Positions 27,601 to 35,031 of a stretch of DNA of 64,000 nt are shown piece after piece. Within the stretch, counting starts at the first letter, position 1, and the number at the start of each line of letters is the position of its first letter. Made by a program: the position numbers and the translations under genes. The DNA comes from Caulobacter hibisci (GTDB taxonomy: Bacteria > Pseudomonadota > Alphaproteobacteria > Caulobacterales > Caulobacteraceae): positions 62,001-126,000 of the forward strand of contig NZ_JADWOX010000011.1 of assembly GCF_016135805.1 (NCBI RefSeq), given 5' to 3'. Below the pieces are notes generated by a model. It saw only the letters and a program-made list of their open reading frames with translations, did not search any database and had not been told where the DNA came from.

Positions 27601-29807
27601 TGGCCTGGGCGCAGTGTCGCCGTCACGGCAATCTGCAGCTCTACGGCGCTCTGGACGCGCTTGAGCGGTGGCTGCTCCTCCGGTGCGGTGCGGGAGACGA
27701 TCTGACACCGACCATCGGGCGTCTGCTGAACGAGAGCAACTCGGTCGCGATCCTGGGGGTGCTATGCGGTTTGGCCAAGCATCGCCCGGAACTTCTCGAA
27801 GGCTGTCTGGCCCCGCTGCTTACGTGTCCCGACCTATTCGACGCCGACGAGACGCGCAGCGCGACGGCGCGGTACGAATTCGACGGCTTTGGCTGGTCCC
27901 GGATGGGCGAGCGGCTATGGCAACTGGCCCGCGACTGGGAATTCGCCGCCCATAGGGTCATCAGTCTCGCCGAGGTTGTGCGAGAGCGCCGACAGAGCTC
28001 GCCGTCAATGGAAGCGACCCTGATGAAGGCGGTGACGCTCTGGCCGCAGGTGCTCGAAGGGCGCGACCAGCTGGTGCGAAGGCTGCTGCTCGCCCGCCTG
28101 GATCCGGTTCATTGGGTGCAACGGGCCGACAGCGACGGCAAGCTGGTCTGGACGTTCGAGTGCCCCGCCGAGCTTTCCAAGGCGATCGCCGGCCACAACG
28201 GGCCTCAGCAAGACGATGAGCCCGTCACCGCCGGCGCGATCGTCGACTGGTGTAGGAGCACCCTGAACCACGACGATTTCAACGAGGGTCAGGCCGAGGC
28301 GCTGCTTGGCTACTTCGACGACGTCAGCCAGATGGGCGTGTTCGACCCCAGCGAGACTCTAGTTATCGAATGCGCGCTTGGCGGCCTGCTCCTGACAAGA
28401 GGATCTGAGCAGATCCGGGCGCGCCGGGAGTGCGCCGAAGCAATCGCCGCAGTGCTCGAACGACACAGTCGCGAGATCCTGCTCAAAGCTTCGCGTGAAG
28501 AGGTTCCTCGGCTGGCGCTGCGGTGGGCGTGTCTTGGGGCGCTGAACGGGTTGCTGACCGGTGTCGGTGCCAGGGCCGATTGGGCCAAGATCTTGGCGCG
28601 GGGCTTGGCCCGCGGCGACGGGGGCGTCATCACTCAGACCAGCCTGGCGATCTTTCCTCGCCGGCGCGAGATCCCGGTCCTTTGGACGCGGGTGGTCACG
28701 CTCTCGATCCTTGGCGCGGCGCTGCAAGCTCTGACGCCGGACACGCATGAGCCGGGCAGTCGGGCGCGTGCCGACAGATGGCGCGAGCGCCTGGCGGGCT
28801 TCGACCTTACGGCTTCGGGCACCACCGCGCCGACACCGCTCAGCGTCGCCATGAGGGTCGAGCGCCTCTGGCGTTCTCGCTTTCGCCGCGCGGGCCAGCC
28901 GGGGATCCCCGCGCCCTGGCGGGCCCACCGCCGGCGTTACGCCTACGGGCTTCAACGACAGGGCGTGCAAGCCCTTTACCAGTGGTCGCTCGACCGGGAG
29001 GCCACGCCGTCGCCCGAAGATCTTGACGATCATCGTACGGCGCTGCGCGACCTGTGGGCCTTCATCGACTGGACCATGCATAGCGGCCGGGAGAGCGACA
29101 CGGATGACGACACCGTCGATCGCGCCGACGATTTTGGCCACACTGCGATCCGAGCGATCGCCGCACGCGTTCGCGTCAGCGACGTCGAGCGCGGCAGACC
29201 GCTGTGGGAGCCGATCCTGGCCCTCGGCCCGGCCGGCGAATACACCGTCGAGCACTTCATCGACGTCTTCTTCCTGCGCGCCTACGACGAGGCCGACGCC
29301 GAACCGTTTGTCGCCAATTGGGAGGCGATGCTTGAGTTCGTGTTCGCACCAGGCTGGGCCGATCGCGGGCGCTACTATCATGCCAGCGATCTGCGACGGC
29401 ACATGCTCGGCCTCGATGCGGCCGACGCGATAGGTAGATCGCCTGGCATACTTGCCCATGTGCCTCGGCTGGCGCGGTTCTACGAAGCGTTCGCCGAGAC
29501 CCATTTGGCCCGGGACGATCGAGCGCTTCGCGATTACGCCCGCTTCCTGACGCGTTCGGCCGGCGCAGCGTTGCGGGCTCAGGCCCTGGATTGGCTCAAT
29601 GGCGTATTAGTCGCCAAGTCGTCGTTGCGGGATGGTGCTGGCTCGGCGCTCGCCGAGCTCGTGATGGCGATCTTAAAGGAGGATGCCGCGCGCCTGAAAT
29701 CCGACGCAGGATTTCGCGATCCGCTGCTCGTACTCGTAGGCCATTTGGCACGCATCGGTACGCCCGACGCCCTCGTCCTGCAGGATCGCGTTCGGCGCAG
29801 CATCTGA
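24642..29807 (+). CDS. Large STAND-like ATPase with N-terminal nuclease-like domain (candidate antiphage protein)
   Basis: A 1721-residue protein. Residues ~22-115 resemble Cap4/DUF4297-type PD-(D/E)XK nuclease modules: GFSFEDLIAADQLTRML, VEFQLPPDQ, LIDDLRITG and LTISCKSNLQVT (Asp, then S-x-K; the usual Glu/Gln two before the Lys is Ser here). A P-loop ATPase follows: Walker A VTGESGTGKSAW near 305-316, Walker B NILVLDAVERF near 367-377. The long C-terminal half (about 520-1721) is helical and alanine/leucine-rich with an Arg/Lys/Pro linker near 815-850. Nuclease-NTPase-long sensor is the layout of Avs-type antiviral STAND proteins. No closer family was recognised; function is inferred. Confidence 0.65.
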   Translation: MDGENETSKGRDRVSARSTSGAGFSFEDLIAADQLTRMLADEPALPLAVPSRLVEFQLPPDQSLIDDLRITGIDAGTGNRRLTISCKSNLQVTARALPREFVELAWSQWRRPDLFDRDMDQMALAIRGRHAQFQPLWHDIKTWLSGDTLEIGLSRIHASNRHRAIFDSVALGEGSVETAHLIRRLDVLASDFQLTPSMMEEAAVARARSVLCDASPEQGRDLWSALVKEAHDARVGGGSIALEPLIGRLRDRHALKGHPATAPAWTKLKALSAQQQATVQTRFHDGHHLERDTALLTAALEKTGCCLVTGESGTGKSAWVKAGLAAGFPAARQLWLGPDEAQQALSGLGPQALNLQQLLARSEKPHNILVLDAVERFAEMPAQSMAIVVRSLVERLRAGERTWRVVVIGQGIAQDTHVRALWQAIAVGPITPPLLTEAEIRAILQRSPRLRAHAYDGGLVAALGNIRTLAWLASVPAADGSEKPSLALPDIADMLWDHWTTHDINQHSLLIRLAKREADYERSFAVSLLDAGDRAALKAGQARLPLVMNDRYRVRFEHDLASDWARYQALKEMDDPRAWARLADRPLWLPALRLLGLHLLHRSDQAGDGWDAAFEALQDPKDAAAADLLLDALFLDPNAEVFLSRRADRLLADKGALLDRLLRRFMHVASTPNGVQSDDADVSLYIESHYRTPILRHWPPMLRFLAAHHDKVAALGSSVVAKVCGAWLEKTPTMFESSPFPARREAAILALASARTEQVMSVAHGCVGRGGDDGNPLYVAALAAAAELPDEVAAFALELAGRRPLDPQTAARVDAIHAKDRARRRAAQAANQKRRRPKAAPLSWSPRPLPPWPLGPAGRIDDSFRRVVLDPLDFTPLAVAMPAVAREVLLACIVEDRPHESYGSMLDDPLGLEHDHDCAPMIHWKSPFFAFLNNSPDEAVTAVLALTAFCTERWAEAQARRGEKSPILRLADGEGRTRDYVGGSHVLAWAQCRRHGNLQLYGALDALERWLLLRCGAGDDLTPTIGRLLNESNSVAILGVLCGLAKHRPELLEGCLAPLLTCPDLFDADETRSATARYEFDGFGWSRMGERLWQLARDWEFAAHRVISLAEVVRERRQSSPSMEATLMKAVTLWPQVLEGRDQLVRRLLLARLDPVHWVQRADSDGKLVWTFECPAELSKAIAGHNGPQQDDEPVTAGAIVDWCRSTLNHDDFNEGQAEALLGYFDDVSQMGVFDPSETLVIECALGGLLLTRGSEQIRARRECAEAIAAVLERHSREILLKASREEVPRLALRWACLGALNGLLTGVGARADWAKILARGLARGDGGVITQTSLAIFPRRREIPVLWTRVVTLSILGAALQALTPDTHEPGSRARADRWRERLAGFDLTASGTTAPTPLSVAMRVERLWRSRFRRAGQPGIPAPWRAHRRRYAYGLQRQGVQALYQWSLDREATPSPEDLDDHRTALRDLWAFIDWTMHSGRESDTDDDTVDRADDFGHTAIRAIAARVRVSDVERGRPLWEPILALGPAGEYTVEHFIDVFFLRAYDEADAEPFVANWEAMLEFVFAPGWADRGRYYHASDLRRHMLGLDAADAIGRSPGILAHVPRLARFYEAFAETHLARDDRALRDYARFLTRSAGAALRAQALDWLNGVLVAKSSLRDGAGSALAELVMAILKEDAARLKSDAGFRDPLLVLVGHLARIGTPDALVLQDRVRRSI

Positions 29808-30306
29808 GCCCACGCGCGCCGCCTAGAATTTGGTGGATTGGCTAGGCGCGGTGCTTGCCGGACTCCACAGCCGCCGAGTGTCCGGTTCCGGGAGGCGCAT
29901 CAACGGCAGCAAATGGCGCCAAGCGGACATTGCCGACTGCGCGAACCTGGCCTAGTCAAAAACTCGCGGGCGCCGCCCTATAGGCCGCGATCTGGAGCCG
30001 GGGGTTATCGGCGTCGATCGCGGCTGAAGTCGGCGGGCCTTTCGACATCGCAAGGTTTCCAACGCCCGCCCCTTCTACCGCTGAACGCAGATATGCAACT
30101 TGCGCGGGCCCTCCAATTGATTCAGGATTCACCGGCCGGCGCCCCAGGGCGGCGGTGGGGCGTGGAAACCCCGTGCGATGTTGAAGCCTCAGACGACGGC
30201 CGCGTGCGGCCGCGTACGCGCCTATCGGCGCGAGCCGTGGCAGCTGGGCTGCCGCGTCCATTTCGCTCGACCGTTTCCATCGCCTCCGACCTGAACGGAG
30301 CGGCCG
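29808..30306. other. Intergenic region upstream of the lasso-locus sigma gene
   Basis: About 500 bp without a convincing gene. Open frames on both strands lack recognisable residues. It likely carries the promoter for the sigma-FecR-receptor-isopeptidase unit. No third lasso precursor (GSAKRLTR-type leader) was found here. Confidence 0.4.
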
Positions 30307-30822
30307 ATGACCCGGAATGTGAAGCGCGCGGCGCCGGAGGGCTGGGAGCACTCTGAAGGCCTGGAAGATCTCTACCGGCGCTATGCCCCTTGGCTCGGTG
30401 CGACGTTGCGCAAGCAGTTTGGCCCGCGGATCGACGCAGACGCCGAGGACGTCGTCCACGAAGCCTATGTGCGCCTGGCCCCCCACGACACGGCGGAGAT
30501 CAAGAGACCTCAGGCCCTGCTCGCGCGGATCGCCTCCAACCTGGCCCGAGATCTCCTGCGCCGTCGCTCCGTCAGGACCCGTCACGTGCACGCCGTCGTT
30601 CAGGAAGCGCAAGGCTCGCCGAACAGTGGCCCGCTGGACGAACTTCTGTTCAAAGAGATGATATTGTCGATCCCCGAGCCCTATCGCGATGTGTTCGTCT
30701 TGAGCCGGTTCCAGAGATTGACCTATGAAGAGATCGCCACACGCTGTGGTTTATCGGTAAAAACCGTGGAGTGGCGATTGGGCAAGGCGATCGCTCATTG
30801 CATGAGCCAGATGCGGGACTGA
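30307..30822 (+). CDS. fecI: FecI-like ECF sigma factor of the lasso locus
   Basis: A 171-residue ECF sigma factor. Region 2: LEDLYRRYAPWLGATLRKQF, DAEDVVHEAYVRLA; region 4: FVLSRFQRLTYEEIATRCGL, SVKTVEWRLGKAIAHC. It precedes a FecR gene by 15 nt and a TonB receptor with an STN domain, the standard cell-surface signalling trio. In isopeptidase-containing lasso loci of Caulobacterales this trio accompanies the receptor thought to take up the peptide. Likely target: its own receptor-isopeptidase transcription unit. Confidence 0.9.
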   Translation: MTRNVKRAAPEGWEHSEGLEDLYRRYAPWLGATLRKQFGPRIDADAEDVVHEAYVRLAPHDTAEIKRPQALLARIASNLARDLLRRRSVRTRHVHAVVQEAQGSPNSGPLDELLFKEMILSIPEPYRDVFVLSRFQRLTYEEIATRCGLSVKTVEWRLGKAIAHCMSQMRD

Positions 30823-30837
30823 ACGGAAGCAGCACCG

Positions 30838-31839
30838 ATGAGCCTTTCGACCGCTCCCAGCACTCAAGCCCACGAGGAGGCCGCCGACTGGTTCGCGCGG
30901 CTGAAGAAGAAGCACGTTGCGGCCACAGACCTCGAAGCTTTCCGGCTGTGGCGCAAGGTTCCAGGCAACCGGGAGGCCTACGACGAGGTCGACAGGTTCT
31001 GGGGACGCGCGGGAGCCCTTCAGCACGACGCCGACGTGGCGGGCCTCTTGTCGGACACGCTCGCTCGCACCGCGCCTAAGCCCCCCCGACCCAAGGGCTG
31101 GCAGTTCAAACCCGCTATGGCGGTCTTGCTCAGCGTTGGCGGGGCCGCGTTGCTGGTCGGCGGCGGCTACCTTGCTCTTGGCCCACGCGGCTACGCCACG
31201 GAGGTGGGCGAGCAGCGGACCTTGAAGCTGGCCGACGGATCGACCCTGACCCTGGACACCGCCAGCAAGGTCACGGTTCGCTTCTCGGGATCCCGACGCG
31301 ATATTCGCCTGGTGCGGGGCCAGGCCCTGTTCGATGTCGCTCATGACGCGGCCCGTCCCTTTATCGTTTCGGCCGGCGACACGTCCGTCACCGCGCTAGG
31401 AACGCGGTTCGACGTCCGCCGCGAAGAGGGCGGCGCCAAGGTTACGCTGCTGCGGGGGGCGGTCGAGGTTCGAGAGCAAGAGGCTGGCGTCGAGCGAAAA
31501 TGGCGGCTGGCTCCGGGGGAAGGGCTCTCCACTGCCGCCCGCGCCCCCAAGCCGGCGATCGTCGATGTCGGCGCTGCCTCCAGCTGGGCCAGCCGGCGAT
31601 TGACCTTCAAAGGCACGCCGCTTCGAGACGCGGTCGCTGAAGTGGGACGCTACGACCGCACGCGGATCGAGCTCGATGTAGGCGCGCTCGCCGATAGTCG
31701 GATTTCCGGCGTGTTCGACGCAGGCGACACTGAGACGTTCGTAAGTTCGGTCGCCGAGTTTCACGATCTGACCGTCACGCATCCCGCCAAGGGGGTCATT
31801 CGTCTCAGCCGCAAACATGGAGCCGATGCGGGCGCGTAA
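30838..31839 (+). CDS. fecR: FecR-type anti-sigma regulator of the lasso locus
   Basis: A 333-residue protein: N-terminal DUF4880-type domain (EEAADWFARLKKKHVAATDL), one membrane helix (AVLLSVGGAALLVGGGYLAL), FecR domain (VGEQRTLKLADGSTLTLDTA, LVRGQALFDVAHDAARPF, ALGTRFDVRREEGG) and a C-terminal STN-like segment (RRLTFKGTPLRDAVAEVGRY). It would hold the upstream sigma factor until the receptor is ligand-loaded. Its 3' end lies 85 nt before the receptor ATG. Confidence 0.9.
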   Translation: MSLSTAPSTQAHEEAADWFARLKKKHVAATDLEAFRLWRKVPGNREAYDEVDRFWGRAGALQHDADVAGLLSDTLARTAPKPPRPKGWQFKPAMAVLLSVGGAALLVGGGYLALGPRGYATEVGEQRTLKLADGSTLTLDTASKVTVRFSGSRRDIRLVRGQALFDVAHDAARPFIVSAGDTSVTALGTRFDVRREEGGAKVTLLRGAVEVREQEAGVERKWRLAPGEGLSTAARAPKPAIVDVGAASSWASRRLTFKGTPLRDAVAEVGRYDRTRIELDVGALADSRISGVFDAGDTETFVSSVAEFHDLTVTHPAKGVIRLSRKHGADAGA

Positions 31840-31924
31840 TTTTTTTCCAAGGCCTTCCAGGGGAAACGGCGAGCTGGCGCGTCAATGCCGCGACGCCGAG
31901 CGCCGAGCCAAGAAGATCCGTCCC

Positions 31925-34900
31925 ATGACGGACGCCGCGCGTGCGTCTGAGGGGTCTTCAAGCGTGTGCATTCCAACTCTTCGCCGCCGATTGCTCGCTG
32001 GTCTGGCTGTTTCGACATTCGTCATTCCCGCGACTTTCGCCGTCGTACCGGCCCCGGCCGCTGCCGAGCAGTCGCTCGTCACGTTCGACATCCCGCCCGG
32101 ACCGCTGGATCGCGCCCTGACGGCGTTCGGCGAGCAAAGTGGGCAGCAACTGCTCTACTCGCCTGAGGAGGTCGCCGGCCTGAAGTCAAAAGGCCTGCGG
32201 GGAAGGCTGACGCCGGAATGCGCCATCGAACGCCTGCTCGAGGGCGCGCCGATGCAGGTTCGTCGGGGCAACCTCAAGTCCTTCGTGCTCAAGCGCCAGG
32301 TCACGCCGATCGCCTTCGATGGCGCCGCCGCCGTCAGCCGGCCCGCGGACTTGGCGCCGGCAGCGCCCGTCGAGGTCGAGGAGATCGTCGTCACCGGCAC
32401 CCTGATCCGCGGCGCCAACGACGGGCCCTCGCCGGTCGTGACGCTGGACGCCGATGCGCTGAATAGGTCTGGCCGGGCGACCCTGGTCGACGCCTTGGCG
32501 GCGCTTCCACAGAACTTCGGCGGCGGCTCCACGCCCGCCAATCAGTTGTTGGGCGCCGATCGCAGCTTCACCAACGACACCGTCTCCACGGGCATCAACC
32601 TCAGGGGGCTCGGCAGCTCGGCGACGCTGGTGCTGATCAACGGACGGCGCATCGCCGGCACCGGGCTGAAGGGCAATTTCGCCGACGTATCGGCGATCCC
32701 GACCAGCGCGGTGGATCGGGTCGAGGTGCTGCTCGATGGGGCCTCGGCGCTCTACGGTTCCGACGCGGTGGGCGGGGTCGTCAACGTGCTTCTGAAGCGT
32801 GACTTCGAAGGCGCCGAAACGCGAGCGCGTGTGAGCGTGGCCGAAGGGGGAACGGCGCAGGAGCGCCAGCTATCCCAGACCCTTGGAAAGCGCTGGTCTG
32901 GCGGAAGCGCCGTACTCTCGGCCGAATACTATCGCCGCGAGGCGTTGGCCGCCGATGAGCGGACGGCCACCGCCACCGCGGACCTGCGCGCGCTCGGCGG
33001 CACGGACCGCCGCACCATCTACGCCCATCCCGGCAATATCGTGGTCTACAGCGCCAGCGCCGGCGGCTACGTGCCGCTCTACGCGATCCCCAGGACCGGC
33101 GCGACCAAGGCTTCGGACTTCACCGCCGGGACGGCGAACTACGGTGACAGCCGCAAAGGCTCCGACACCCTGCCGGCTCAGGAGCGGGCCAGCGTCTATG
33201 CAAGCCTGCGCCAGGACATCGGCAAGCTCGAGCTGTCGGCGGAAGGCCTCTACACGCGGCGGCGCTTCACCTATCGCCAAGCCGGGGCGAGCACGATCTT
33301 CACGGTGCGGGCGGCCAATCCCTATTTCGTCTCGCCGACGGGCGCGACGTCTCACCTCATCGCCTACGATTTCTCCGACGATCTGGGTCCCAAGCGTACG
33401 ACCGGCAACTCGGAGAACCTCGCCCTGACCCTCGCCGCGGGCCAGGACTTCGGTCGGACCTGGCGGTGGGACGTCTATGGCGCCTACGGCGTTGACCAAG
33501 GCGAGCGCAACCAGAACAAGACGCTCAACAGCCGGTTCCTCAGCGAGGCGCTGGGCAACATCGCCGACGATGCGGCCACCAGCTACAGCGCCGCGCGGGA
33601 TGGGTACTTCAACCCGTTCGGCGCCAACAACCGCACGGTGCTCGACTTCATCAACAGCGGCTACCAGCATCACAGCCGGCGAAATCGCGTCACCTCTGGC
33701 GGCCTGCAATTGGATGGCACGCTCGCCAGGCTCCCGGCTGGTGACGTGAAACTGGCCTTCGGGGCCCAGGGGCGGCACGAAGACTTCATCGTCTGGAATA
33801 CGAACCTGACTTCGGCGGCGACGCCGACCACCACCGACGGCAAGCTTTTCGAGCGTGACGTCGCCTCCGCCTATGCCGAGCTGCGTGTTCCGCTGGTTTC
33901 GCCGGACATGGCGGTCCCGGCGGTGCGCCGCCTTGAACTGTCGCTGGCCGGCCGCGTCGAGCGCTACAGCGACTTCGGAAGCACGGAAAATCCCAAGATC
34001 GGCGCCATCTGGGAGCCGGCCGCGGGCCTGAAGGTGCGGGCCAGTTACGGGACGAGCTTTCGGGCCCCGACCCTGGCCGACATCCATGAGAAGTACGCCG
34101 TCGGCGCGACCTTCCTGACCAATTCGAAGGGGCAGCAGGTTCTCATCCTCATGAAGACCGGCGGCAACGAGGACCTTGGTCCGGAGACGGCCAAGACCTG
34201 GACCGTCGGGGCCGACTTCACACCGAGCTTCGCGCCGCGTGGAGCGCGCCTCAGCGTCACCTATTTCGACACCCGTTTCTCCAACCAGGTCGGTCACCCG
34301 GTCTACGACGACATCGTCAACGCCCTGACCAACCCGATCTATGCGGGCTTCGTGCGGACGCTCGATCCCACGAACGCGGCCGACATGGCCGCCGCCCAAG
34401 AGCTGATCGACGATCCCACCTCAACCGACGCCAAGCTGTTTCCCGCCACGGCGTTCGGCGCGATCATCGACGGGCGCAATCTCAATGCTGGTGAGCTCGA
34501 CGTTCGAGGCCTCGACCTACAGGCGACTTGGCCGGTGACGCTGCTTGGTCAGAACCTGACCTTCATCGGCGACGCCAGCTACCTGATCGACTACCAGCGC
34601 AAGCTGACCAAGGACGCGGCCGCGATCCAATATGTCGACCAGGCGGGTTTCCCCGTAGACTGGCGAGCCAACCTCGGCGTGAGCTGGTCGCGCGGATCGC
34701 TGATGGCCTCGGGCTTCCTGCGATATGTAGACGACTACGCGACGTCCGCGGGGCGACGGATCGGGTCCTGGACGACGCTGGATCTCCAGGTCCAGTGGAC
34801 GGCGCCGGCCAAGTCAGGGCCGCTCTCAGGCCTGGTGGTGGCGGCCGGCGCCCAGAACCTGCTGGGTCAGGATCCGCCCTTCTATGACGCGGTGCAGGGC

Positions 34901-34972
34901 GTGGGATACGACCCGGCGAACGCCGACGTTCTGGGGCGGGTTCTCTCGCTGCAACTGACAAAGCGCTGGTAG
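31925..34972 (+). CDS. TonB-dependent receptor with STN domain (putative lasso-peptide transporter)
   Basis: The ATG at 31925 gives about 1015 residues; an upstream in-frame ATG at 31817 lies inside fecR. Signal peptide ending near APAAAEQS, STN domain (FDIPPGPLDRALTAFGEQSG), TonB-box-like VEEIVVTGTLIRG, plug (LGSSATLVLINGRRIAGTGL, VDRVEVLLDGASALYGSDAV) and a full barrel ending VLGRVLSLQLTKRW with the C-terminal aromatic residue. It lies between FecR and a lasso isopeptidase, so it probably imports the lasso peptide or a siderophore-like ligand and signals through the STN domain. Substrate is inferred from context. Confidence 0.88.
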   Translation: MTDAARASEGSSSVCIPTLRRRLLAGLAVSTFVIPATFAVVPAPAAAEQSLVTFDIPPGPLDRALTAFGEQSGQQLLYSPEEVAGLKSKGLRGRLTPECAIERLLEGAPMQVRRGNLKSFVLKRQVTPIAFDGAAAVSRPADLAPAAPVEVEEIVVTGTLIRGANDGPSPVVTLDADALNRSGRATLVDALAALPQNFGGGSTPANQLLGADRSFTNDTVSTGINLRGLGSSATLVLINGRRIAGTGLKGNFADVSAIPTSAVDRVEVLLDGASALYGSDAVGGVVNVLLKRDFEGAETRARVSVAEGGTAQERQLSQTLGKRWSGGSAVLSAEYYRREALAADERTATATADLRALGGTDRRTIYAHPGNIVVYSASAGGYVPLYAIPRTGATKASDFTAGTANYGDSRKGSDTLPAQERASVYASLRQDIGKLELSAEGLYTRRRFTYRQAGASTIFTVRAANPYFVSPTGATSHLIAYDFSDDLGPKRTTGNSENLALTLAAGQDFGRTWRWDVYGAYGVDQGERNQNKTLNSRFLSEALGNIADDAATSYSAARDGYFNPFGANNRTVLDFINSGYQHHSRRNRVTSGGLQLDGTLARLPAGDVKLAFGAQGRHEDFIVWNTNLTSAATPTTTDGKLFERDVASAYAELRVPLVSPDMAVPAVRRLELSLAGRVERYSDFGSTENPKIGAIWEPAAGLKVRASYGTSFRAPTLADIHEKYAVGATFLTNSKGQQVLILMKTGGNEDLGPETAKTWTVGADFTPSFAPRGARLSVTYFDTRFSNQVGHPVYDDIVNALTNPIYAGFVRTLDPTNAADMAAAQELIDDPTSTDAKLFPATAFGAIIDGRNLNAGELDVRGLDLQATWPVTLLGQNLTFIGDASYLIDYQRKLTKDAAAIQYVDQAGFPVDWRANLGVSWSRGSLMASGFLRYVDDYATSAGRRIGSWTTLDLQVQWTAPAKSGPLSGLVVAAGAQNLLGQDPPFYDAVQGVGYDPANADVLGRVLSLQLTKRW

Positions 34973-34981
34973 CGCCGTAAG

Positions 34982-35006
34982 GGCGCGCGCCCCCGTGGCG
35001 CGCGCC
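34982..35006 (+). terminator. Strong hairpin between receptor and isopeptidase genes
   Basis: A 9-bp perfect stem (GGCGCGCGC with GCGCGCGCC) and 7-nt loop, ten bases after the receptor stop. It lacks a T tract, so it is more likely an attenuator or mRNA-stability element than a full terminator between receptor and isopeptidase. Confidence 0.5.
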
Positions 35007-35031
35007 TAGTCCTCTCCTTGGAAAACAAGTC

